DNA from: Opitutales bacterium
GTDB lineage: Bacteria; Verrucomicrobiota; Verrucomicrobiia; Opitutales; Opitutaceae
Length of the DNA: 57,874 bases
Direction of reading: 5' to 3'
Assembly (NCBI GenBank): GCA_018700525.1
Contig: JABITN010000216.1
Span: 1 to 57,874 of the forward strand
Part shown: positions 34,336-41,621 of the stretch, piece by piece
How positions within the stretch are numbered: the stretch's first letter is position 1
Layout: the number at the start of each line of letters is the position of its first letter
Notes under the pieces: generated by a model
What the model was told of the DNA's origin: nothing
What the model saw: only the letters and a program-made list of their open reading frames with translations
The model's database searches: none
Program-made: the position numbers and the translations under genes

Positions 34336-35586
34336 ATGAAAATCGATTTTAAATCAGCTAAAGGCATTCTTTTAATACCGATAACCGTCACAGCGATTGT
34401 CGCAATAAGCACCACCATCCTAGCGGCTCATTCAGTAGCTGGTCCAGCCGCTATCTTTTTCTTTTTGCTCTGGGCGATATATTTTCAATTTGATGTGTCA
34501 GTGAAGACATTTAGCTTCACCTCCCTCGTATTCGCATTTTTTCTGGCCAGCCTCGTCTACCCAAACGCTTTTTTAGTCGTAGGGGGATTCGATCAAAGAA
34601 GCTTAATCGTGCCGCTCATCCAAATTATTATGTTTGGAATGGGAGCGACATTGAGCCTTCGCGACTTCTCAACTGCGCTCAAGATGCCTCGTGCGGTATT
34701 GATAGGAATTTGCCTTCAATACTCAGTTATGCCGATTGTTGGTTGGGCCATTGCGCTTAGTTTTGGCTTTCAGCCAGAGATCGCTGCCGGAATCATCCTA
34801 ATCGGATCCTGCCCAGGGGGAGTGGCCTCCAATGTGATGGCTTACCTCGCCAAGGGAAACGTCGCCCTATCAGTAACCATGACCGCCTGCTCCACGATGC
34901 TAGCGCCGTTCGTGACTCCGGTCTTGATGAAGATGCTAGCAGGCCAGCTTATTGAGATTAATGTGTTTAGTATGCTCCTCTCGATCGTGAATCTCATTAT
35001 TCTTCCAATCGCAACCGGCCTCGCGATTCACTACTTGCTGAGATCCGATTTGCGCGGAATGATTTGGCGACCTATCGCCCTTGGCCTCGCCTTGCTTTGC
35101 TACTTCGTCGCCAAATCAGCGGTATTGATGAACGAGCAGTTATTCAGTCTCTCCGGGGCACTCGTCCTGATGGCGGTTCTCCGTCGCCATTGGTTGGATA
35201 AAGGACTTCCGGTAGTTTCCATGATCGGCATCTGCTACATCGTCGCCATCATAGCTGCAAACACGCGGGATTCGATACTAGCGATCGGCTTTGGACTATT
35301 CGCCGCGGCAATTATTCACAACACTTTCGGATACGTTTCAGGTTACGGAATCGCCCGCCTTGGTCGCCTTCCCGAGAAGGATTGCCGAACCGTCGCCCTC
35401 GAAGTAGGCATGCAAAACGGTGGAATGGGCTCCGCGCTCGCCATTAGCGTACTCAACAGCACCAACGCTGCCCTAGGCTCAGTCATTTTTGGAACGTGGA
35501 TGAACCTGTCCGGCTCTGCCCTAGCATCCTGGTGGAAAGGACGTCCTCCCGAAGAAACGGTTGCTAACGCACCCTCCGAGCAGTAA
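34336..35586 (+). CDS. BASS/SBF-family sodium:organic anion symporter
   Basis: A 416-residue inner-membrane protein with about 11-12 hydrophobic helices. The middle part has the bile-acid:sodium symporter (BASS) family signature: MGATLSLRDF, then AAGIILIGSCPGGVASNVMAYLAKGNVALSVTMT, which forms the crossed-helix sodium site, and later EVGMQNGGMGSALAIS. An N-terminal extension with two or three extra helices precedes the core (about residues 1-85). BASS members carry bile acids, sulfated steroids, pantoate, pyruvate or similar organic anions with sodium. Placed after a cytoplasmic sulfatase and a LacI regulator, it may import or export the sulfated or desulfated anion. Substrate is inference. 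Confidence 0.9.
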   Translation: MKIDFKSAKGILLIPITVTAIVAISTTILAAHSVAGPAAIFFFLLWAIYFQFDVSVKTFSFTSLVFAFFLASLVYPNAFLVVGGFDQRSLIVPLIQIIMFGMGATLSLRDFSTALKMPRAVLIGICLQYSVMPIVGWAIALSFGFQPEIAAGIILIGSCPGGVASNVMAYLAKGNVALSVTMTACSTMLAPFVTPVLMKMLAGQLIEINVFSMLLSIVNLIILPIATGLAIHYLLRSDLRGMIWRPIALGLALLCYFVAKSAVLMNEQLFSLSGALVLMAVLRRHWLDKGLPVVSMIGICYIVAIIAANTRDSILAIGFGLFAAAIIHNTFGYVSGYGIARLGRLPEKDCRTVALEVGMQNGGMGSALAISVLNSTNAALGSVIFGTWMNLSGSALASWWKGRPPEETVANAPSEQ

Positions 35587-35607
35587 GGAGGGTCATACTC
35601 CCGACAA

Positions 35608-35633
35608 TAGCTTGCGGACAACGCCGCAAGCTA
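35608..35633 (+). terminator. 10-bp perfect hairpin after the BASS gene
   Basis: TAGCTTGCGG (35608-35617) pairs with CCGCAAGCTA (35624-35633) around a 6-base loop, 22 bases after the transporter stop. It is a strong stem but has no T-run, so it may act as a terminator for the plus strand or as an RNA-stability element. Confidence 0.5.
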
Positions 35634-35652
35634 GCGGTCCATCAGACTCCCT

Positions 35653-35733
35653 ATTGTAGGTCGTCTCGCGGAGGCGATATTTAAAGCCCGCCCTTCGACT
35701 TCGCTCAGGATCTTTCGACAACCCGCCCTACAA
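35653..35733. repeat. REPIN-like inverted repeat
   Basis: ATTGTAGG (35653-35660) and CCTACAAT (35726-35733) bound a stretch that includes CCCTTCGACTTCGCTCAGGA, a type of sequence often seen in short dispersed REP elements. It lies between convergent genes (BASS on plus, sulfatase on minus). Genome-wide copy number is unknown. Confidence 0.45.
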
Positions 35734-35784
35734 TCGATTTTTTGAATAGTCGGCTTCATCTACCAGCTGTATTGTATCCAAATT

Positions 35785-37569
35785 CTACTTCCTCGTTACA
35801 ACCGCGTAGTATGCTCCGAGGATATCGAATTCTCCACCCTCAGTTCGAAAGAAACCATGCAACTCGGCAAGACCTTCTTTCAGGTCTACAGTGAAACGAA
35901 CTTCGTCGTCTCGCTTACCGACTTTCTTCTCAATTGTTTGTCCCGATATTTCCAATACGGCAGAAGTGGCGGCGATACTCTTGCCTGCTGCTTCCCGGAA
36001 AGCGGTCAGACCAGGCACGCCAGCGCCTGGAGCCATTTCAGCGTTGATTGGCTTTGAAACTTCCTGCGGCCAGCGGCGCAGAGCGATTTCGTAAGTACCC
36101 GTTTTATCGATACGTATTGACCAAAAGCCATCTCCTTGACGCGCAGTCCTTATAAAATTCTGATGCCAAGGAGTCAGAGGATCATTAGTCAACCAGTCAT
36201 GACCGGTCAAATGCGCGGGGTTCTCCGCGTCGTTACCTACAATGATCGGAGTTTCCTTGGCGAAGCCAGGCGAAATGCTAGCCCACCAACGATCGTAGTC
36301 CGCTCTCATACTTTTCATCACTTCGGGATATTGAGCAGAGACATCCCTTTTTTGACTCGGATCGCTCTCCATATTGTAGAGCTCCTCCCCGTTGATCAGG
36401 CGCCATTTATCGGTCATAGTAGCGGACTTACGCCATTTGATTGGATCACGTACACGCTGTGAATCAGTTACAATCGTACGACTAGGCCATGGTGCCGGAT
36501 TATCGTAAATCAGCGGGGCCAAAGAGCGTCCGTCGAAGCTGTAATCCATCGGCCCATTCAATCCGCAGAGCTCAATCAAAGTCGGCAGAATGTCTATGTG
36601 AGCGGTCAGGGCATTCACGTCCTTCGGCTTGGTAAGCTTTCCATTCGGCCAATGCATGAAGAATGGAACGTGGTGCCCCCCATCATATTCGCTAGCCTTC
36701 GCCCCACGCATTCCGTCGTTGAAGATATTACTGCCAGATGCCGATCCATTATCTGTGGTAAAAATGAAAATAGTATTATCCGCCACGCCTTTCCGATCGA
36801 GCCACTTACGCAATTGCCCAAGGTTATGATCGATGTTGGCGATCATTCCAAAAAATATCGCTTCCTTATCGGAGATGCCTTTATCCGCATACGGTTTCCA
36901 AAATTCATCTGGACAGTGAAACGGCGAGTGCGGAGCATTGGGTGAAATGTAAGTAAAGAAAGGTTTGTCGCTATCGATACTCTCCTCCATGAAACGCTTC
37001 GCTTCTTGGAAATAGACATCGGTGCAGTAGCCCTTGTATTTCGTCGGCTTGCCGTTATGCCAATAGGTGTCGTCGAAGTAAGCATTATCCCAATAGTCCG
37101 GCGTTTGCCCCACTCCACCGCCGCCATGGCGTACGACCTCCGTAAAACCGCGATCCTCCGGACGATAGGGATAATTGTCCCCGAGATGCCATTTACCGAA
37201 CATGCCAGTTGCGTATCCATTATCTCCAAACACCTCTCCGAACGTAGTCGCTTCCGGGCGCAAGAAAGAACGTCCCATGATCGTATGCCAAGGACCCGCT
37301 CGATTCGTATAGTGCCCGCTCATTAATGCGCCGCGTGTCGGAGCGCAGGTAGGGCTCACATGATAATCAGTCAAGCGAACACTCTCGTCATGCAGAGCGT
37401 CCATGGCCGGCGTCTTTAGAATAGGATTTCCAGTAACCGACAAATCCCCATAACCCTGGTCATCGGTGATAATGAATACCACATTCGGCTTACTCGATTG
37501 AGCAAGCAAAGATCCCATCGCGACCGAAGCCACGACGACCGCAATCGCTTTTTTAATTAGGTTTTTCAT
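35785..37569 (-). CDS. periplasmic sulfatase (S1 family) with C-terminal beta extension
   Basis: A 594-residue sulfatase. The signal peptide spans about 23 residues (AIAVVVASVAMGSLLAQ). The metal motif TDDQGYGDL is at 35-43 and the maturation motif CAPTR starts at Cys75. MFGKWHLGDNYPYRPEDRG and TTDNGSASG follow. After about residue 440 comes a roughly 150-residue beta-rich tail (FWSIRIDKTGTYEIALRRWP), similar in place to the extension of the sulfatase at the window start. This layout is common in arylsulfatases acting on marine polysaccharides; the exact sulfate ester is unknown. It is convergent with the BASS gene. Confidence 0.93.
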   Translation of the reverse strand: MKNLIKKAIAVVVASVAMGSLLAQSSKPNVVFIITDDQGYGDLSVTGNPILKTPAMDALHDESVRLTDYHVSPTCAPTRGALMSGHYTNRAGPWHTIMGRSFLRPEATTFGEVFGDNGYATGMFGKWHLGDNYPYRPEDRGFTEVVRHGGGGVGQTPDYWDNAYFDDTYWHNGKPTKYKGYCTDVYFQEAKRFMEESIDSDKPFFTYISPNAPHSPFHCPDEFWKPYADKGISDKEAIFFGMIANIDHNLGQLRKWLDRKGVADNTIFIFTTDNGSASGSNIFNDGMRGAKASEYDGGHHVPFFMHWPNGKLTKPKDVNALTAHIDILPTLIELCGLNGPMDYSFDGRSLAPLIYDNPAPWPSRTIVTDSQRVRDPIKWRKSATMTDKWRLINGEELYNMESDPSQKRDVSAQYPEVMKSMRADYDRWWASISPGFAKETPIIVGNDAENPAHLTGHDWLTNDPLTPWHQNFIRTARQGDGFWSIRIDKTGTYEIALRRWPQEVSKPINAEMAPGAGVPGLTAFREAAGKSIAATSAVLEISGQTIEKKVGKRDDEVRFTVDLKEGLAELHGFFRTEGGEFDILGAYYAVVTRK

Positions 37570-37865
37570 ATGTATCGAATTTTTAAATTCCAGTTATTAA
37601 GGGGAAGAAGAAATCTACTTTCAATCGGTTCACTTGTAGATCCGATCATTGACTCGCCACTTAGGGTTAGCACTGCGTAAGGTTTGTTAAGGGAAGAGAT
37701 AGGTTCCGTTTTCAAAAAGACATCTCGGGGGATATTTCCGACTTTATCGCGAACTCTTGGCGATACGTCAATCTCGACTCGATAGTACGACGTATTCATC
37801 CAATAGTCTGCCTCAATATTGCAACCCGAGCTTCGACAGATCAATCGGTGCAATACCCATTGCAA
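37566..37865 (-). pseudogene. possible C-terminal remnant of a beta-sandwich (DUF1573-like) protein
   Basis: An open frame of 99 codons fills most of the 339-base gap between two minus-strand genes and overlaps the sulfatase ATG by 4 bases (ATGA). Its middle part (YYRVEIDVSPRVRDKVGNIP, then DVFLKTEP and PYAVLTLSGE) has the alternating beta pattern of the C-terminal domain of DUF1573-type proteins. No signal peptide or N-terminal domain exists, so a decayed or truncated gene is more likely than a working one. The family suggestion rests on eye comparison only. A chance ORF is the alternative. Confidence 0.35.
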
Positions 37866-37908
37866 TCAGTATCGAAATCAAAAACCGTTTCATGATATCC
37901 ACAGATTA

Positions 37909-39138
37909 TTACGGAGCGATTTCTCCATATTCAGAGCTCGCCGTCAATGCGCCGCTTCGGGCATTTATAAACCAAGCCGTCGAACCCTTTGGAAGAGTTG
38001 CGGTCACGATCCACTTTTCTCTTCGTTTCTCCAGATTCGCCGAGGTTTCAACCCACTCGCGACTACCGCTAATGCCTGTATCTATCGTTGAGATTAGCAC
38101 GGCGCTATCAAGCAGTTTAGAAGTGTCGAAAACCACTTCCAATGAACGGCTTTTTCGCCGAGCTTTTGTCTGGAGACACCAAGGACGCCCGTCCTTCACG
38201 ACGCTCTTCGCGAAAGCGTAGCTATCCGGTCGATTCCATCCGGCGCCGTGACCATGCTTCATGCCAGGAATAAGCGTCACCATTGCTTCGCCTTTCATTG
38301 CTCGATAACAGGCAGCCTGCTTATCCAAAGGGAAATGCTGATCTCTCGGCCAAGACAACCAAAGCGCTGGCTCGCGTGCCTTTTTCAAATAAAGCATTGG
38401 ATCCCAGACCCGCTTGTAGACGTTGTTCTCTCCCAAGGCTCGACCATATTGATTTCCCGCTTCCGCCAAATTGCCGCAGCCATATGTCGGAATCGCGAAA
38501 TCAAAGCGGTCATCGAGCCCCATTACCGTGCTCGTTATCACGCCGCCCCAGGAAATACCCATCACACCTACCTTCTCCGAATCGACTTCGGCAAAAGAAC
38601 GCAGCAGCGAATTAGCCAAAATCGTATCCGCCACGGCATGATACATCCATTGATCCTCCAGCGGCTCCGCGGAATCGCCATAGATGCCATCCCTACGTGG
38701 GCCCAACCACTCATGACGCTCCCAACCTCTAGGGTTGTGCAGATCCTTGGACTCCAGATCGCTCCGGTCTGTCTGTCCCTCCACCGCAATGCTTATCGCC
38801 GCAAAACCTTGTGCATTCCACTTGCTCACCCATTCCTTAAATGCCGTTCCGCCACCGCCATGCACCAGCACGATTCCCGGTACAAGAGCACTGAGATCTT
38901 CCGGGAAGCCTAACCAAGCGAACACCTTTGTCGGCTTCCCTTTGTAATCAAGCGCATCGAAATAAATCGCCTTCAACCCGCCCTCAGCCTCGAAACCCTC
39001 CGCATCTCTCATCGCAGGCGGCTCAGTCAATTCTCCAAGCGCTATTACATTATCCCGCTGAGCCGAATAGCTAGCCGCATGGACAATGCAAAAAAGCGAC
39101 AACGCCCATCCCACAACAAAGACCTGAATCCTATTCAT
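37909..39138 (-). CDS. secreted alpha/beta-hydrolase, acetyl-xylan-esterase/dienelactone-hydrolase-like
   Basis: A 409-residue protein. I chose the ATG at 39138 because AGGA stands 5 bases before it; another ATG lies 6 bases upstream. The signal peptide ends near SLFCIVHAA. The oxyanion loop VLVHGGGGTAFKEW is near residue 95 and the nucleophile elbow GISWGG near 195, with the acid and His in the SWPRDQHFPLD and GMKHGHGAGW segments. A beta-rich tail (about 330-409) follows the catalytic domain. Such proteins remove acetyl or other acyl groups from polysaccharides. It lies about 340 bases upstream of the sulfatase on the same strand, and the two may cooperate. Confidence 0.8.
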   Translation of the reverse strand: MNRIQVFVVGWALSLFCIVHAASYSAQRDNVIALGELTEPPAMRDAEGFEAEGGLKAIYFDALDYKGKPTKVFAWLGFPEDLSALVPGIVLVHGGGGTAFKEWVSKWNAQGFAAISIAVEGQTDRSDLESKDLHNPRGWERHEWLGPRRDGIYGDSAEPLEDQWMYHAVADTILANSLLRSFAEVDSEKVGVMGISWGGVITSTVMGLDDRFDFAIPTYGCGNLAEAGNQYGRALGENNVYKRVWDPMLYLKKAREPALWLSWPRDQHFPLDKQAACYRAMKGEAMVTLIPGMKHGHGAGWNRPDSYAFAKSVVKDGRPWCLQTKARRKSRSLEVVFDTSKLLDSAVLISTIDTGISGSREWVETSANLEKRREKWIVTATLPKGSTAWFINARSGALTASSEYGEIAP

Positions 39139-39290
39139 ACGCATCCTATTGAAATCAAAATATTCGTATCCAAAATAACCCCATCATCCGCAAAACAGCA
39201 ATCTCCCAAGAGGTGAAACGTGGCATGCCGACGCGTTGCTTAGCTTCTTTAGCTTACAACCCGAGCTTAGACAATAAGCTTCTCATCGCC

Positions 39291-39320
39291 ATCCCGCATA
39301 CACGGGATGCTCGTCAATGA
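39291..39320. repeat. short hairpin repeat, copy 2
   Basis: CATCCCG-CATACA-CGGGATG forms a perfect 7-bp stem (39290-39309), followed by CTCGTCAATGA. It strongly resembles 17991-18020. It lies in the 260-base gap between the divergent hydrolase (minus) and the unknown gene at 39405 (plus). Confidence 0.45.
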
Positions 39321-39404
39321 CATACCAAAATTCTTAGTCAAAACCCAATAATTTGATTCATCCCCACTCCGACATTACATGTAGCGGGCCATGCTTCGAA
39401 GCAA

Positions 39405-40205
39405 ATGAAAGTAAGCTCAACTCTTATCGCGCAAATAATCTCCGAAACTCAGGCGCCGATTATTCCTTCTGGAGAGCCAACTGCTTCCTTCGACGCCATC
39501 ATGGGATACATCGACACGGGAACCATTACTGCCGACAAGGCGGAAGGAATTTCCTTCTTGCGGGGGTCGTTCGTGGAATGGCGTGGCGACCTCGACGCGA
39601 TGCATCCCCTAAATTTGCCAAGCTACGATGCCGTCGTTTCTCAATCGGAACCGTTCCTTGAAATCGTAGAAAACGCGGTCATCCAAAACGGACATACAGA
39701 TCCCATCGCATTTTTGAATAACCTTTCTCAAGGCGAACTGGAGACGCTACGCGTTACGCATTCCCTGGCCGATCCTATCAATCACGATGGGCTTTCGCAG
39801 GAAGGAGCCCTAAACCTGATCCTCCCGAGCAACAAGCGCCAAGACATCGATAACGATGGCTTCGTAGAGACCGGCAAAGCGGTTGGGTGGAGCTTTCCTC
39901 CTCCAAATGCTCCGCAATCCGTCCACGATGCCTGGGCAACGACAAGCGAAGGCATGTCGATGCAGGACCGACTAATGGCAGAAGCCATGTTCATGCCGAT
40001 CATGCTACGAGTGGACGATCCAGGTAAGGTATCGGCACTCGCCCGAAACGAAGCGAACAATCCCTGCGCGAACGCTGACTTCTCCTTTAGTCGGTTTGTC
40101 GAAGACCGTCCCGATAGTCTAGACGCATTCGATTATAGAATGGACCGGAAACAATACGAGTTCCAGAAAAACGCATTAACAAATTTCTTGGAAAAACTCA
40201 CATAG
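39405..40205 (+). CDS. unknown protein with an EF-hand-like loop
   Basis: A 266-residue protein that I do not recognise. There is no signal peptide and no hydrophobic segment. Residues from about 144 contain DIDNDGFVETG, a good match to the 12-residue calcium loop (Asp-x-Asp-Asn-Asp-Gly) of EF-hand or dockerin-type sites; the usual second loop is not obvious. The rest is mixed, with NAPQSVHDAWATTSEGM and a helical C-terminus (KQYEFQKNALTNFLEKL). Codon use and composition look like those of neighbouring genes, so it is probably real. It is convergent with the NRAMP-like gene, 29 bases away. Cytoplasmic or non-classically exported location is open. Confidence 0.6.
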   Translation: MKVSSTLIAQIISETQAPIIPSGEPTASFDAIMGYIDTGTITADKAEGISFLRGSFVEWRGDLDAMHPLNLPSYDAVVSQSEPFLEIVENAVIQNGHTDPIAFLNNLSQGELETLRVTHSLADPINHDGLSQEGALNLILPSNKRQDIDNDGFVETGKAVGWSFPPPNAPQSVHDAWATTSEGMSMQDRLMAEAMFMPIMLRVDDPGKVSALARNEANNPCANADFSFSRFVEDRPDSLDAFDYRMDRKQYEFQKNALTNFLEKLT

Positions 40206-40234
40206 GTCGCTTTCATAACTAAACATCGTCTCGC

Positions 40235-41464
40235 TCAGAAAAAACGTTGAGCAATCTCAAAGCCGAACAGGAGGCCGAAAAGAATAAGCGAACAGACGAG
40301 GGCTATATTCGTTATGATGCCGTTCTTCATTTCTCCCACCCATGATTCACGATTATTCATGATCAACAACAGGCTCGCGAGAAAGGGCATGAAAAAGGCC
40401 CCAGCTACGGCATAGAGAATAACTATCGCAATTGGTCGCTGAAAGAACAGAAGCGCCAGCGGAGGGATTGCGAGGAAAAGCAAGAAAGCGCGATAACTCC
40501 GGGAACGGCTGGGCGGAGGAGTAATCTCTTTTTTCCCTATCTGATAAACGTATTCAGAAAATAAATATGGTACTCCTTGCCAAACTCCTAGGAGTGAACT
40601 GAATACCGAACACCAGAATCCGATTAGAAATGCAATCTTTCCTATCGGGCCGAGAAGATCTCCCAATCTTTCGGAAAGGGCCAAAATGAGAGCTTGCCCA
40701 GAAGCGTCGGCCGGTTCGACTCCCGCAGCGATGACAATCAAAGCGATACCGAACAGACCCGTTAAAACGTAGGCCGAGCAAAGATCCATCCAAGTGCGGC
40801 GATGCATCTCTTTCCCGCACCAGCCTTTTTCCCGTATCCAATATCCGTAGCACAGCAATGTTGCGCTTCCGCCAACTCCACCCATCACGCCTAAAAGAAG
40901 ACGGCTAGAACCTTCCGGCATACTAGGAATGAAAAGACCTCCGAAAAATTCGCCGACTGGCGCACCAATCCAAGCCGCGCAAATAATTACGACCGCGAAC
41001 ATCGCCGCGATCAGCCCTTTCATGATGTTTTCGAACGTCTTGTAACCTCCGGTCCAAACAAGCACTGCCCCTGCGAGAGTGTGCAAAGCCCCCCACGCGG
41101 GTACAGGCAAGACCGGAAAAAGAGCATGAGCCGCAACACCACAGGCCGAGATAAGAGCTGCGGCGACAAGAAATCCCCAAAAGCAAAGATAGACGAGAAA
41201 GTACCAAGACACCCATCGGGGGAGATGCCGTATCCAACCTTCCATGAGAGTTGTTCCCGTAGCCAGTTGCCAACGCGAAACGCCTTCATTCAAAACCGCT
41301 TTAAAAAGAGCCCCCAGCAAAACGACCCACAAGACCGCCAATCCAAAGCGCTGCCCAGCTACCGCCGCAGCAATGAGATCTCCCGCGCCGACTCCAGTAG
41401 CAGCCACGATAAATCCGGGGCCGAGCATTCGCCACCAACGCGGCTGTTCTTCAGTTCGAGACAT
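40235..41464 (-). CDS. NRAMP-related transporter lacking the usual metal-binding motifs
   Basis: A 409-residue membrane protein with about 11 helices, starting at the ATG at 41464 (MSRTEEQPRWW). The frame is open for a further 75 bases, but that part contains a REP-like unit and looks non-coding. The WRMLGPGFIVAATGVGAGDL start and overall length place it in the NRAMP/SLC11 superfamily. The TM1 metal motif DPGN is replaced by GAGD, and the TM6 MPH motif is absent (GGVGGSATLLCYG). Such divergent relatives may move another cation, for example magnesium, or a non-metal substrate. It is divergent from the DUF5916 gene. Confidence 0.8.
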   Translation of the reverse strand: MSRTEEQPRWWRMLGPGFIVAATGVGAGDLIAAAVAGQRFGLAVLWVVLLGALFKAVLNEGVSRWQLATGTTLMEGWIRHLPRWVSWYFLVYLCFWGFLVAAALISACGVAAHALFPVLPVPAWGALHTLAGAVLVWTGGYKTFENIMKGLIAAMFAVVIICAAWIGAPVGEFFGGLFIPSMPEGSSRLLLGVMGGVGGSATLLCYGYWIREKGWCGKEMHRRTWMDLCSAYVLTGLFGIALIVIAAGVEPADASGQALILALSERLGDLLGPIGKIAFLIGFWCSVFSSLLGVWQGVPYLFSEYVYQIGKKEITPPPSRSRSYRAFLLFLAIPPLALLFFQRPIAIVILYAVAGAFFMPFLASLLLIMNNRESWVGEMKNGIITNIALVCSLILFGLLFGFEIAQRFF

Positions 41465-41472
41465 CAAACGCA

Positions 41473-41486
41473 GTAGGAGCGGGATT
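41473..41486. repeat. REP-like unit
   Basis: GTAGGAGCGGGATT resembles the arms of the inverted repeat at 57011-57068 (GTAGGAGCGGATTT). It lies in the divergent promoter region just upstream of the chosen NRAMP-like start and supports that start. Confidence 0.4.
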
Positions 41487-41621
41487 AAATGAAAGCTCAA
41501 GACACCATTGCAGATTCGTTCCCAACAATACCGAAGCACTTCTCAACCCAAAAGATTCCCTTTATTGTACTTGCGGGATGCATTCTTCGGACACAAAAGT
41601 ACCTTCATTTAACTCCAGCCA

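Noticed and set aside
39405-39661. Overlapping plus-strand frame 39353-39661 as the real gene
   Set aside because: The 266-codon frame starting at 39405 is longer and has the Ca-loop-like motif; the shorter frame shows no pattern.
41465-41539. 25-residue N-terminal extension of the NRAMP-like protein
   Set aside because: The extension contains a REP-like unit and a composition unlike NRAMP N-termini; the ATG at 41464 gives the normal family start.
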